Origin: Rhizobium sp. BK418
Lineage (GTDB): Bacteria; Pseudomonadota; Alphaproteobacteria; Rhizobiales; Rhizobiaceae
Assembly (NCBI RefSeq): GCF_004341105.1
Contig: NZ_SLZK01000001.1
Coordinates: 558,001-622,000 of the forward strand
Reading direction: 5' to 3'
DNA length: 64,000 nt
Below the pieces are notes generated by a model that was not told the origin of the DNA, did not search any database, and was given only the letters and a program-made list of their open reading frames with translations. Below, in pieces: positions 35,330-44,862 of this stretch; within the stretch, counting starts at the first letter, position 1; the number at the start of each line of letters is the position of its first letter. The translations under genes and the position numbers were made by a program.

Positions 35330-37726
35330 TCAAGCGGGCTGCACGAGATTGGCAATCAGCCGGAAGGCGCCCGATGTCAGCTTGTCGAGCTGGTGATGCA
35401 GCACGAGGCTCGTATGCGTATGCCGGCCCTTGCCGATTTCGGCGGATAAAAGCGCCCCCTTGAGCGGCTGCTCCTCGGGGTCGTGCATGGCAACGAGCGG
35501 GACATAGGCATCGTCCCAGCGGGCGGCGAAATAGAGGCCGCGCTCCTTGTCCCAGCCATCCCAATCTGCGGATGTGATCCTGTTCGGCCCTTGCAGCAGC
35601 GGGTGCGTGGGCTCCAGGACGGTGACCTCCGATGTCGGATCGGTCACGCGCCAGCGGAGAGAGGGTGAGCCGATATCGATCCGCCGCGGCGGTGTGGCAT
35701 CCGGCCGCCAGCCGTCACTCGGGCGATGATAGAGCGTCAGCAGATGTCCGCCTTCTTCGACGAAGCGATGCAGGCGGGCTGTCGCGGCGGCGAGATCCTT
35801 ACGGATGCCGAAGGCAAATATACCGATGACGATTGTCGTAAAGCGAGAGAGATCGCCCGACAAAGTCTGTGCATCGAGCTCGGTGACATCGAGCCCCATA
35901 CGATCAAGCCAGAGGCCAACGCGATCGGCGCCGCCACCAACATAGCCGATCTTCGCTCCATCAGGCAGTTTAAGATCGAGCGCCAGAACGCGCAGCAATT
36001 CCGGCTCGCGAAAGCTGGTGCGACCGATATGCGGATAGGCGATCGGCGATGTCCGCATGGCCGGTTGACCGTCTACAAGCGGTGTGATCGCGACGAGGCC
36101 AGCTGTTATCATTGCCGGAGGCGATAACCTGAGGAGACCGTTTTCTTCCTTGATCGTCCAGCCGGCGGGAGCGGAAAAGCCGATGCGTCCTGCTGATGCC
36201 GCCTTGACCAGCAGCTCTTGCCTGTCGCCTTCAACGGGAACAATGAAGGCATTGGGCTGAAGGCTCAGCGAGTGCTGCGGTGCGACGACAAGTAGTTCCT
36301 CGAGATCAACAGCCACCTCTGCCAGACGGCTGCCGATTTGAGCCCTGACAGCGACGAACGCATTGCCGTTGCCGCCGAGGCTCGACCATACCGGCAGAAA
36401 TTGCCGGGTGAGGGGGGCATCTGCCGCCGATTTCAGTTCGTAAACGATCCGGTGCGGCGAGGTTTCCTTCAGGCTCGCCGAAACGCCCTCTGGCAATCTC
36501 ATATCTGCATCTGATATCGCAGTGCATGCATCGCCGCTGAGGTGCAGCGTCAGTTTCCCGATTGAGCCCGGCGAAAGGTCCGCGGGGTCGGCAACAGCCC
36601 GGACGAAGACGTGCTCGGCCTCGCAAAGTGCTACATCGATTTCTACGAGCTTGCGCCGCAGACGATGGCCGTGTGCATCGAGGAATGCTGCAGGCGCCTC
36701 TGCGAGAGCTCTTTCAATTTCCGCAGCCGCCTTCAAGAGCGCATCCACGATGGCGGATCTTTCCGGGAAACGCTCGATCGCCTTGCTGATCGCGCCATCT
36801 GCTCTCATCAGTGCATCGACGACGGTTTGCCGCAGGTCCGCCTCCCGTGCAAGATCGGCGAGCGTCGAGGGAAGAGATTCGAGGATGGACGTCTCCGTAA
36901 CGGAGCCTCTGGCGCTGAGCTTCAGATGCAGCGGCCATTCATTGTCGCCAATATCATGCCAGCGGCCCATGCCCTGTGAGGCATGGTAATAGCGCGACCA
37001 TTCGCCGATGTGCGCGTAGCTGACGCCGCTGACGGATTCGAGGCCCGCGGCGTCGAGTGGCAGCGTCGTGGCCGGAGGCGGCACTTCGTCATCGTAGGTA
37101 TCGCCGCCGCCTGGCCATGCCGGCAGGTAGAATTTTGCCACCTGCCAGGGTGTCAGCCCCTCGCCGAAATGTTCAGAAAAGGCGACGGGATCAGCGGCAA
37201 GATGGATCGCGGTTTCCGCCGCACGCGTCATGGCACGGTGGTGCCCATGCTGGCCCGGACCATCGAGGAAGGTCGGCAACACGATATCGGGACGTTCTGC
37301 GCGATAGGCGCGCACCAGCCGCTCGACAATACGCTTTTCGCCCCAGCGGTCAAACGTCCGGTCGCCATTCTTCGAGAAGCCGAAATCATGGATCGGATCT
37401 TCAGGACCGTGGCCGAGCCAGTGGATATCGGCATCGAGCTCGCGCGCCGCTTCCTCCATCTCCCGGCTGCGCACAATGCCGAGTGCGCCGAGCCGCTCTG
37501 GTCCGAGCGCATTCTGCCCGCCTTCGCCGCGTGTCGAGCAGGCAACGATGACGCGCATGCCAAGGCCGAGGCGCAGATAGGCGAGCAGGCCGTTATGCTC
37601 GTCGTCCGGATGCGCGCCGGTGTTCATCATGGTGACGGTCGAGGTCAGACGCGACAGCGCTCGATGCAGCCGCACGAGCGAAAGGCTCTGCTTCTGTTTC
37701 TCAATACGATCTCGATCGGTCAGCAT
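35330..37726 (-). CDS. PIG-L-family deacetylase, large multidomain
   Basis: 798 residues, far longer than single-domain PIG-L enzymes (about 230). The N-terminal catalytic domain (about 30-230) has the zinc motif GAHPDDE (His39, Asp41, Asp42) and a second motif GQHGHHRA near 163, as in GlcNAc-PI, MshB and BshB deacetylases, which remove acetyl from N-acetylglucosaminyl conjugates. Residues about 380-560 look beta-rich. The end (about 590-798; GYVGGGADRVGLWLDRMGLDV, TTIVIGIFAFGIRKDL, FVEEGGHLLTLYHRP) resembles the glutamine-amidotransferase-like/ThuA-like fold. No signal peptide seen. It lies 37 bases after the ROK regulator gene and is probably controlled by it. Natural substrate unknown. Confidence 0.85.
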   Translation of the reverse strand: MLTDRDRIEKQKQSLSLVRLHRALSRLTSTVTMMNTGAHPDDEHNGLLAYLRLGLGMRVIVACSTRGEGGQNALGPERLGALGIVRSREMEEAARELDADIHWLGHGPEDPIHDFGFSKNGDRTFDRWGEKRIVERLVRAYRAERPDIVLPTFLDGPGQHGHHRAMTRAAETAIHLAADPVAFSEHFGEGLTPWQVAKFYLPAWPGGGDTYDDEVPPPATTLPLDAAGLESVSGVSYAHIGEWSRYYHASQGMGRWHDIGDNEWPLHLKLSARGSVTETSILESLPSTLADLAREADLRQTVVDALMRADGAISKAIERFPERSAIVDALLKAAAEIERALAEAPAAFLDAHGHRLRRKLVEIDVALCEAEHVFVRAVADPADLSPGSIGKLTLHLSGDACTAISDADMRLPEGVSASLKETSPHRIVYELKSAADAPLTRQFLPVWSSLGGNGNAFVAVRAQIGSRLAEVAVDLEELLVVAPQHSLSLQPNAFIVPVEGDRQELLVKAASAGRIGFSAPAGWTIKEENGLLRLSPPAMITAGLVAITPLVDGQPAMRTSPIAYPHIGRTSFREPELLRVLALDLKLPDGAKIGYVGGGADRVGLWLDRMGLDVTELDAQTLSGDLSRFTTIVIGIFAFGIRKDLAAATARLHRFVEEGGHLLTLYHRPSDGWRPDATPPRRIDIGSPSLRWRVTDPTSEVTVLEPTHPLLQGPNRITSADWDGWDKERGLYFAARWDDAYVPLVAMHDPEEQPLKGALLSAEIGKGRHTHTSLVLHHQLDKLTSGAFRLIANLVQPA

Positions 37727-37763
37727 GGTTCCTCCATTGGGGCGGACCGGGCGGCGCGCTTTC

Positions 37764-38984
37764 TTAGGCTGCGTTATCGGCGACGGCGGTCGGTGAAATG
37801 TCGAGTTTTGGGGTGACGGCTTCGAAGAGCGGCAGGGCAGCCGCGCCGAGTGCGGCGGTCAGCTGGCCCGTCTGGCCGCGAATGACACGGGGAAGCGCAC
37901 GCGTACGCCGGCTGGCCACGGAAACCGGAAGCGCCTGCATGGCGGCGACGATCTCGTCAATGACCGCATCAGGGAGCGCACCGCCAAGGATGACGGTTTC
38001 CGGATCGAGGACGTTTTCCAGCATCCCCACCATCGGCGAAAGATAGTCGGCCGTCTCTGCGATCCATTCCTTCACGACAGGATTGCCGTTCCGGTGCAGC
38101 TCTTCGATCGCCGCAAAATCGGCATTCTCATAACCGGCCTCGGCAAGCTTTTCCTTCAGCGCATGTAGTGAGGCGTAACGTTCCAGGCAGCCGCGCTGGC
38201 CGCAGGGGCAGGGTTTTCCGCGCGGGGCGACGACCACATGGCCGATTTCGCCGGCATTGCCGAATGCGCCGCGGAAGGGCGCGCCATCATGGATGAGGCC
38301 GAGACCGACGCCGACGCCGAAATAGATCATGCAGAAATTGGAGATCGCGCGTCCCGCCCCAAACAGCCTTTCGCCGACGGCGGCCGCATTCGCATCGTTT
38401 TCGACGATCACGGTTTCGCCGCTGGCGTCACTCAGCACATCAGCCGGACTGATACGGCTCCAGCCGGGCAGGGTGGTGGGACCGACCGAGCTCATGCCCT
38501 CGATTTCGAAAGGGCCGGGCATGACAACGCCAATGCCAAGCAACTTGGAAGGGAAACGCTTTCGGACCTTCTTCACCTCGCCGGCAAAGAGCGGAACGAT
38601 ATGTTCAGGGCTGGTATTCTCCACCGGCATGATGGTCTCGGAGCGCACCTTGCCGGAGAGGTCGAGCACCGTCGTTACCATATGGTCGGCAGCGATTTCG
38701 ACGCCGATGGTTACGGCGCCGTCAGGATTGACTGCAAACTGGATCGGTGGCTGGCCGCGGCCGGAGCGCAGCCGGCCAATCTCCATCAGCAACTGCTCGC
38801 TGACGAGTTCGTCGACGATATTGGCGACGGCCTGTGCAGTCAGATGCGTGAGCTTGGCGATATGCATGCGGCCAAGCGAACCGTGCATGCGCACGACATC
38901 GAGCACCACACGGCGATTGTGATCGCGGCTGCGCTCGGGATTCTTCCCCATCGCGATCTGCTGCTTGCCGGATTGCCGTGTCAT
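37764..38984 (-). CDS. ROK-family transcriptional regulator
   Basis: 406 residues from ATG 38984 (MTRQSGKQQIAMGKNPERS), with GGAGAG just upstream. N-terminal winged helix-turn-helix (about 20-85; NRRVVLDVVRMHGSLGRMHIAKLTHLTAQAVANIVDELVSEQLL) and a ROK sugar-binding domain with EIAADHM, VENDANAAAVGERLFG and the zinc motif CPCGQRGCLERYAS. This matches NagC/XylR/Mlc-type repressors that sense sugars or sugar phosphates. It is transcribed with the PIG-L and DMT genes and diverges from the ABC importer operon. The AT-rich inverted repeat at 39044-39061 is a likely operator. Confidence 0.9.
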   Translation of the reverse strand: MTRQSGKQQIAMGKNPERSRDHNRRVVLDVVRMHGSLGRMHIAKLTHLTAQAVANIVDELVSEQLLMEIGRLRSGRGQPPIQFAVNPDGAVTIGVEIAADHMVTTVLDLSGKVRSETIMPVENTSPEHIVPLFAGEVKKVRKRFPSKLLGIGVVMPGPFEIEGMSSVGPTTLPGWSRISPADVLSDASGETVIVENDANAAAVGERLFGAGRAISNFCMIYFGVGVGLGLIHDGAPFRGAFGNAGEIGHVVVAPRGKPCPCGQRGCLERYASLHALKEKLAEAGYENADFAAIEELHRNGNPVVKEWIAETADYLSPMVGMLENVLDPETVILGGALPDAVIDEIVAAMQALPVSVASRRTRALPRVIRGQTGQLTAALGAAALPLFEAVTPKLDISPTAVADNAA

Positions 38985-39043
38985 CTCTCCGCCCTCGCCT
39001 CTGCCGATATGGATAGCGCCAATATCACGAAATGAGCAATACA

Positions 39044-39061
39044 ATAATTAAACTAAATTAT
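39044..39061. promoter_or_regulatory. Candidate ROK operator in the divergent intergenic region
   Basis: ATAATT (39044-39049) and AATTAT (39056-39061) form an inverted repeat around six bases, inside a longer pattern CAATAA...TTATTG. It sits 60 bases before the ROK regulator start and about 185 before the ABC operon. A TTGACA (39066-39071) lies next to it. AT-rich half-sites of this kind are typical for NagC/Mlc-type ROK proteins. Confidence 0.55.
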
Positions 39062-39245
39062 CTTATTGACAAAACGCCCTGTCCGAACCAGCCTGAAGGG
39101 GTCGCAATGCGATGCCGAGGAAGGAGGAGCCTCAGTTCCATCTTCCCGAGCCAATCAAATCGGGGCGCCGCTGATCTGCGGGATGCCCTGGGGAACTGGA
39201 TGAGCGCGAGCGGCATGAAGGCTGGCTCGGCAATGGAGGGATAAT

Positions 39246-40502
39246 ATGCGTCGCGGAATCTTATTTGCCGGGCTGTTTGCTGGCATCAGCATGGTTGCGG
39301 TCAACAGCGCCCAGGCCGTCGAAATCGAATATTGGCAGTATGTCTACGACACGCGCGTCAAGGCGATGGATCAACTCATCGCCAATTTCGAGAAGGCCAA
39401 TCCCGACATTACCGTCAAGCAGACGACCTTTCCTTACGCCGACTATCAGACACGCGTCGTTGCCGCCAATCTTGCCGGCAATGGCCCTGACGTGATGCAG
39501 CTTTTCTACGGTTGGCTCGACCAGTTCATCGCCGGCGGGCTGCTGCAACCGCTGCCGACAGACGCTTTCCCGCATGATCAGATCGAGAAGGATTTCTTCC
39601 CGATCGTGACCGCCATGAAGCGCGGCGACGATTATTACGGCCTGCCGACCGCCGTCCGTTCGCTGGCGCTCTTCTACAACAAGAAGCTCTTCCAGGAGGC
39701 CGGCCTCGACCCGAACAAGCCGCCGCAGACGATCGACGAATTCGTGGCTGCCGCCGAAAAGACGGTCAAGCGCGATGCCGCCGGCAACATTGCCGTCGAA
39801 GGCACGACGCTCGATATGGGTGGCCAGGATCACCAGTGGTGGCGCGAAGTGCTGATCCGCCAGTATGGCGGCGAGCCTTACACCGCCGATTATTCCAAGG
39901 TGACCTATAACAGCGATGCCGGCCTGAAGGCGCTGAAATTCTACACCAGCCTGCAGACGGAAAAGAAGGTCGGCCAGACCGGTTTCATGGATGAAGGCCA
40001 GGCTGCCTTCCGCGGCGGCAAGGCAGCGATGACGATCGACGGCACCTTCCGTCTCGGCTCCTTCGGCAGCATCAAGGATTTCGAGTGGGGCGTCACTGAG
40101 CTTCCGGCCAATGCTGACGGCATGCGCTCCAACTATGCGAGCTATTTCGCCAATGGTATCGGCGCCAAGGTCTCCGGCGAAAAGCTGGAAGCTGCCAAGA
40201 AGTTTCTCGCTTACGTGACTTCGCCGGAAGCCATGAAGATCTGGCTTGGCACCGTCGGCGAACTGCCGGCACGTCGCGAAGCAGCTCTGACCGATGAAAA
40301 CCTCAAGAACCCGATCTATGCGCCCTTCCTGAAGGCCCTCGCTTATTCCCACACCTCGCTCTTCGTGGATGAAGCCGGCCAGCGCCAGAACGCCATCGAT
40401 ATGGTCAACCGAGTTCTTCTGGAAGGTCAGTCGCCCGAGGATTCCCTTGCTCAGGCCGCAACCGCCGAGCAGGAAATCATCGACAACGCCAAGAGCAAAT
40501 AA
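39246..40502 (+). CDS. Sugar ABC transporter substrate-binding protein
   Basis: 418 residues, a family 1 (CUT1) extracellular solute-binding protein. Sec signal peptide MRRGILFAGLFAGISMVAVNSAQA, then IEYWQYVYDTRVKAMDQLIANFEKANPDITVKQTTFPYADYQTRVVAANLAGNGPDVMQLF, the usual start of family members. It has the lobe-hinge and C-terminal region of oligosaccharide-binding proteins. Start ATG 39246 has a good GGAGGGATAAT site. First gene of the importer operon with the two permeases, lyase, ATPase and kinase that follow. The sugar cannot be read from the sequence. Confidence 0.9.
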   Translation: MRRGILFAGLFAGISMVAVNSAQAVEIEYWQYVYDTRVKAMDQLIANFEKANPDITVKQTTFPYADYQTRVVAANLAGNGPDVMQLFYGWLDQFIAGGLLQPLPTDAFPHDQIEKDFFPIVTAMKRGDDYYGLPTAVRSLALFYNKKLFQEAGLDPNKPPQTIDEFVAAAEKTVKRDAAGNIAVEGTTLDMGGQDHQWWREVLIRQYGGEPYTADYSKVTYNSDAGLKALKFYTSLQTEKKVGQTGFMDEGQAAFRGGKAAMTIDGTFRLGSFGSIKDFEWGVTELPANADGMRSNYASYFANGIGAKVSGEKLEAAKKFLAYVTSPEAMKIWLGTVGELPARREAALTDENLKNPIYAPFLKALAYSHTSLFVDEAGQRQNAIDMVNRVLLEGQSPEDSLAQAATAEQEIIDNAKSK

Positions 40503-40511
40503 GGGACGGCC

Positions 40512-41459
40512 ATGAGCTCCGCACCCGCGAATACGGAGGGGACGGCTATCAGCCGTCCCGCCGGATCGTTCTGGGATCGGCTGACGATGCGCCAGAAGCG
40601 CCTCGTCTGGGTCTGGACATTCCTCGCCCTGCCGATCCTGTTTTACTGCGTGATCCGCTTCTATCCGACGCTGCAGGCCTTCTACCTGTCCTTCACCAAT
40701 TGGAATCTGATGAAGCCGCCAAAATTTATCGGCGTCGCCAATTACGTGAAACTTTATAATGACCCGCAGTTCTGGAAAGTTTTCCGCAATACCTTCACCT
40801 ATCTGATCATCGGCACGCCAATCAGCCTCGTCGTCTCCTTCGTCGTCGCTTTCTTCCTGGATCGCGTCCGTTTCCTGCACGGTCTGATCCGAGCGCTTTA
40901 TTTCCTGCCGTTCCTGACGACGGCGGCTGCCATGGCCTGGGTCTGGCGCTGGTTCTACCAGCCGGCCCCGATCGGCGTCATCAACGACGTGCTCGGGATG
41001 ATCGGCCTGCCGCAGCAGCAGTTCATCCGCTCTGTCGATCAGGCGCTGCCCTCGATCATGGTCACATCGATCTGGGCCGGTCTCGGCTTCCAGATCATCA
41101 TCTTCATGGCGGGCCTGCGCGCCATTCCGAACACGTTCTATGAGGCAGCGAAGATCGATGGCCTCGGCGAATGGCCGATCCTCTGGAAAATCACGCTGCC
41201 GCTTCTGAAACCGACGACCGTCTTTCTCGTCGTCTTCTCCTCGATCGGCTTCCTGCGCATCTTTGACCAGGTTTACAACATGACGACCAACGATCCCGGC
41301 GGCCCGCTCGGATCGACCAAGCCTCTGGTTCTGATGATCTATCAGACGGCCTTTTCATCCTACAACATGGGTTATGCGGCAGCTCAGACCGTGGTGCTCT
41401 TCGCCATCCTGCTTTGCGTCTCCCTGCTGCAGCTCTGGATCCTGAGGGAGCGCAAATGA
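40512..41459 (+). CDS. Sugar ABC transporter permease, MalF-like
   Basis: 315 residues, six predicted membrane segments after a short N-terminal tail (SSAPANTEGTAISRPAGS). The ABC-contact EAA loop reads EAAKIDGLGEWPILWKITLPLLKPT near residue 210. It forms the membrane channel with the next gene, whose ATG overlaps its stop (ATGA). Nine bases after the binding-protein gene with a clear ribosome-binding site (AAGGGACGGCC). Belongs to the CUT1 sugar importer group. Confidence 0.92.
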   Translation: MSSAPANTEGTAISRPAGSFWDRLTMRQKRLVWVWTFLALPILFYCVIRFYPTLQAFYLSFTNWNLMKPPKFIGVANYVKLYNDPQFWKVFRNTFTYLIIGTPISLVVSFVVAFFLDRVRFLHGLIRALYFLPFLTTAAAMAWVWRWFYQPAPIGVINDVLGMIGLPQQQFIRSVDQALPSIMVTSIWAGLGFQIIIFMAGLRAIPNTFYEAAKIDGLGEWPILWKITLPLLKPTTVFLVVFSSIGFLRIFDQVYNMTTNDPGGPLGSTKPLVLMIYQTAFSSYNMGYAAAQTVVLFAILLCVSLLQLWILRERK

Positions 41460-42313
41460 GTGCCGTGATGTCCAATACGGCAGCACCGCTGCCGAAAGCC
41501 AATATCCGCCCCGGCGCGATCATCATCTGGACGCTGCTCTTCATCGGCGGCCTCATCATGGTCTCTCCGCTGCTCTTCATGTTCTCGACCTCGTTGAAGA
41601 CGGCAGGCCAGGTCTATGACTTGCGTCTCATTCCGGCTGAGCCGACGTTGCAGAACTACATCGCCGTTCTCTCCGACGGCCGCTTCATGCGCTGGTTCTT
41701 GAATTCGACGATCGTTGCCTGCATCGTGACGCTCTCGAACGTCTTCTTTGACAGTCTGGTCGGCTATACGCTCGCCAAGTTCGAATTCCGCGGCCGCTAT
41801 CTGATTTTCCTGGCGATCCTCTCGACGCTGATGATCCCGACGGAAATGCTCGTCATCCCCTGGTACCTCATGTCGGCCCAGCTCGGCTGGCTAGACAGCT
41901 ACTGGGGCATCATGTTCCCCGGTATGATGACAGCCTTCGGCACATTCCTGATGAAGCAGTTTTTCGAGACCGTACCGAACGACTTTCTGGAAGCCGCGCG
42001 TATCGATGGTCTCAACGAGTTCCAGATTTGGTGGAAGGTGGCCATGCCGCTGGTGACGCCTGCGCTCTCGGCACTGGCGATCTTCACCTTCCTCGGCAAC
42101 TGGACGGCCTTCTTCTGGCCGCTGATCGTCACCACTAGCCGGGAACTCTACACGCTGCCGGTCGGCCTATCGAGCTTTGCCGTCGAGCAATCCATTCAAT
42201 GGGAAATGATCATGACCGGTGCGGCGCTTGCGACATTGCCGACGCTCATCGTCTTCCTGGTGCTGCAGCGCTACATCGTGCGCGGCGTCATGCTGGCCGG
42301 CCTGAAGGGATAA
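41456..42313 (+). CDS. Sugar ABC transporter permease, MalG-like
   Basis: 285 residues from the ATG at 41456 that overlaps the stop of the upstream permease gene. N-terminal tail MSAVMSNTAAPLPKANIRPG, six predicted membrane segments and the EAA loop EAARIDGLNEFQIWWKVAMPLVTPA at about residue 180. Family pattern (LSTLMIPTEMLVIPWYLM) is typical for MalG-like permeases. It pairs with the preceding MalF-like protein and with the UgpC-like ATPase two genes on. Confidence 0.92.
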   Translation: MSAVMSNTAAPLPKANIRPGAIIIWTLLFIGGLIMVSPLLFMFSTSLKTAGQVYDLRLIPAEPTLQNYIAVLSDGRFMRWFLNSTIVACIVTLSNVFFDSLVGYTLAKFEFRGRYLIFLAILSTLMIPTEMLVIPWYLMSAQLGWLDSYWGIMFPGMMTAFGTFLMKQFFETVPNDFLEAARIDGLNEFQIWWKVAMPLVTPALSALAIFTFLGNWTAFFWPLIVTTSRELYTLPVGLSSFAVEQSIQWEMIMTGAALATLPTLIVFLVLQRYIVRGVMLAGLKG

Positions 42314-42316
42314 GAG

Positions 42317-43831
42317 ATGACCGAATCCAATCCACGCCTTGCCGACAAAAGCGTCTTTCCTGATCCGGTCTATAAGGAAACGGTGCTGAAGCCGCTCTTC
42401 GATGGCACCAAGTCACACCACGTCGAGGGTTTCCGCCGCATTGACCGTGCTCACCTGGTGATGCTCGTCGAAACCGGCATCCTCGACCGCGAGCAGGCCG
42501 GCAAGATCGCCAGCGCACTGGAAGCGATCGATCACGACATCAATCCGGAAAAGCTCGTCTATACTGGCGAGGTGGAGGATTTCTTCTTCCTCATCGAGAA
42601 GGAGCTGAAAGCCCGTATCGGCGTCGACATTGCTGGCCGCCTGCATACGGCGCGCTCGCGCAACGATATCGACCATACGCTGTTCAAAATTGGCCTGAGG
42701 GAGCGCCTCGATGCGCTGATGGTCAAGGCGCGCAAGCTGCTCCACGCGATGATTGCCACCGCCGACGGGGAAAAGGAGACCTTGATCGTTGCCTATACTC
42801 ACGGTCAGCCGGCCCAGCCGACCACCTTCGGCCACTATCTTTCGGCGGCGATCGAAGTGCTGATCCGTGATATCGAGCGTTTCGCGGAGGCTCGCAGTAT
42901 CGTCAATCTCAGCCCGATGGGCGCTGCGGCGATCACCACCTCGGGTTTTCCGATCGACCGTGCTCGCGTTGCCGAATTGCTCGGCTTTGCAGCGCCACTG
43001 CGCAATTCCTACAGCTGCATCGCAGCCGTCGACTACACGACCTCGACCTATAGTGCGATCGAACTGATGTTCCTGCATCTCGGCCGCCTGATCCAGGACT
43101 TCCAGTTCTGGACGAGCTTCGAGGTCGGTCAGATCTATGTGCCGAACGCGCTGGTACAGATCTCCTCAATCATGCCGCAGAAGCGCAACCCGGTGCCGAT
43201 CGAGCATATGCGCCACCTCGCAAGCCAGACCTTCGGCCGCGCCCGCACCGTGCTCGATGTCATGCACAACACGCCCTTCACCGACATGAACGACAGCGAG
43301 GGTGAAACGCAAGGCATGGGCTACGAAGCCTTCCACTCGGCAGGCCGCGTGCTCGACCTGCTCGCCGCCTTCATCGCCCAGATCAGCATCGATCCGCAGC
43401 GCGTGGCAGACAATATCCGTCGCTCTTGCATCACCATCACCGAGCTTGCGGATTCGCTGGTGCGCCTTGAAGGGCTGTCCTTCCGGCAGGCGCATGAGAT
43501 TGCCGCAACGGTTGCCCGCGCCGTGGTCGCCAAGGGCGGCGGTCTTTCGGATGATGGGTACGAGCCGTTCCTTGCCGCTTTCGAGGAACTGGCCGGCCGC
43601 AAACCCGGTGTCGACAAGGCGCAGTTTGCCGAGATCGTCTCGCCGGAACATTTCGTTGCCGTCCGTGCCCGCTTCGGCGGTCCCGCGCTGGCGCCGATGG
43701 CGGATGCGCTTGCAGCTTACCGGGAAAAGGCTGCCGCATTCGCCGCACAAGCGCAGGAGAATGCAGCGCGCGAAGCCGCCGCTGCTGAAGAACTTCAAAC
43801 CAGATTCAAGGCATTGATGGGGACCGCCTGA
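42317..43831 (+). CDS. Argininosuccinate-lyase-like enzyme of the fumarase/aspartase superfamily
   Basis: 504 residues, aspartase/fumarase fold. Motifs: [13 protein letters not shown] (114-118 SRNDI), [15 protein letters not shown] with catalytic-type His162, and the flexible-loop motif [11 protein letters not shown] with Ser283 and Ser284. True argininosuccinate lyases read SRNDQ, so Gln to Ile at 118, and the loop begins GSS, here ISS. The stretch HGQPAQPTT is closer to adenylosuccinate lyase. I therefore expect a related beta-elimination that releases fumarate, on a different substrate. It lies four bases after the MalG-like permease and its stop overlaps the ATPase start by one base, so it belongs to the importer operon. 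A housekeeping argH is expected elsewhere in the genome. Confidence 0.82.
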   Translation: MTESNPRLADKSVFPDPVYKETVLKPLFDGTKSHHVEGFRRIDRAHLVMLVETGILDREQAGKIASALEAIDHDINPEKLVYTGEVEDFFFLIEKELKARIGVDIAGRLHTARSRNDIDHTLFKIGLRERLDALMVKARKLLHAMIATADGEKETLIVAYTHGQPAQPTTFGHYLSAAIEVLIRDIERFAEARSIVNLSPMGAAAITTSGFPIDRARVAELLGFAAPLRNSYSCIAAVDYTTSTYSAIELMFLHLGRLIQDFQFWTSFEVGQIYVPNALVQISSIMPQKRNPVPIEHMRHLASQTFGRARTVLDVMHNTPFTDMNDSEGETQGMGYEAFHSAGRVLDLLAAFIAQISIDPQRVADNIRRSCITITELADSLVRLEGLSFRQAHEIAATVARAVVAKGGGLSDDGYEPFLAAFEELAGRKPGVDKAQFAEIVSPEHFVAVRARFGGPALAPMADALAAYREKAAAFAAQAQENAAREAAAAEELQTRFKALMGTA

Positions 43832-44862
43832 TGGCAAATATCGAACTGCAGGGGCTCGTCAAACGCTACGGCAAGCTCAATGTCGTGCACGGCATCGATC
43901 TCGCGATCGCCGATGGTGAATTCGTCGTCTTCGTCGGCCCATCCGGCTGCGGCAAATCGACGACGCTGCGCATGATCGCCGGTCTCGAAGATATCTCGGG
44001 CGGCACGCTGAAGATCGGCGGCGAGGTAGTGAACGAGCGCGAACCGAAACAGCGCAATATCGCCATGGTGTTTCAGAACTACGCCATCTATCCGCATATG
44101 AGCGTACGCCAGAATATCGGCTTCGGCCTTTACACCTCGAAGCTCTCGCAGGCGGAAAAGGATAAGCGCATCGACGAAACCGCACAGATCCTCGGCCTGA
44201 CGGACTATCTCGCCCGCCGTCCGGCAGCCCTGTCAGGCGGCCAGCGCCAGCGTGTCGCGATTGGCCGCGCCATGGTGCGTAATCCTTCCGCCTTCCTCTT
44301 CGACGAGCCGCTGTCGAACCTTGATGCACAGCTGCGCACGCAGATGCGCATCGAGATCAAGCGCCTGCACCAGCGCTTGGGCACGACGATCGTCTATGTC
44401 ACCCATGATCAGGTCGAGGCCATGACCATGGCCGACCGGATCGTCGTCATGAAGGACGGCCATATTCTGCAGGCGGGAACACCGATGGATATCTATGAAA
44501 ATCCCGCCGACGTCTTCACCGCGCGCTTCATCGGCAGTCCGTCGATGAACCTTCTGCCGGGTACCGCTGCAGCCGATGGCATCCGCATCGGCGAGGGCGG
44601 TCCGCATCTGGTCGGCATACGCCCCCATGATCTCGTCATCGGCGAGGGCACCGGTATCCTGTCATTGTCGGGCATGGTAAGTGCCGTCGAGCCGCTCGGT
44701 GCCGAAACCCTGGTGCATTTCGATGTCGCGGGCGCGTCTGTGATTGCAACCGCACCCGGTAAGGTGATACCGGCCGTCGGCAGCGTCGTGAACGCCCATG
44801 CGGCGTCCGGAGCTCTCTATGTTTTCGATGCAAAAACGGAAAAGGCCCTCGGGCGCCAATGA
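43831..44862 (+). CDS. Sugar ABC transporter ATP-binding protein, UgpC/MalK-like
   Basis: 343 residues. Walker [11 protein letters not shown] near residue 36, ABC signature [15 protein letters not shown] (about 134), Walker [13 protein letters not shown] (about 155), the H-loop VTHDQVEAM. From about 240 comes a C-terminal TOBE/OB region ([12 protein letters not shown]) that often binds regulators in CUT1 ATPases. It powers the importer made by the two permeases. Its ATG overlaps the lyase stop by one base and its stop overlaps the kinase ATG (ATGA), showing tight translational coupling across the operon. Confidence 0.94.
   Translation: MANIELQGLVKRYGKLNVVHGIDLAIADGEFVVFVGPSGCGKSTTLRMIAGLEDISGGTLKIGGEVVNEREPKQRNIAMVFQNYAIYPHMSVRQNIGFGLYTSKLSQAEKDKRIDETAQILGLTDYLARRPAALSGGQRQRVAIGRAMVRNPSAFLFDEPLSNLDAQLRTQMRIEIKRLHQRLGTTIVYVTHDQVEAMTMADRIVVMKDGHILQAGTPMDIYENPADVFTARFIGSPSMNLLPGTAAADGIRIGEGGPHLVGIRPHDLVIGEGTGILSLSGMVSAVEPLGAETLVHFDVAGASVIATAPGKVIPAVGSVVNAHAASGALYVFDAKTEKALGRQ

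Noticed and set aside
39032..39244. 70-codon open frame before the sugar importer
   Set aside because: Basic, low-information sequence, overlaps the likely operator and promoter, no credible ribosome-binding site.
39261..40880. 539-codon minus-strand open frame over the sugar-binding-protein gene
   Set aside because: Shadow of a clear signal-peptide-bearing plus-strand gene; composition unlike a real protein.
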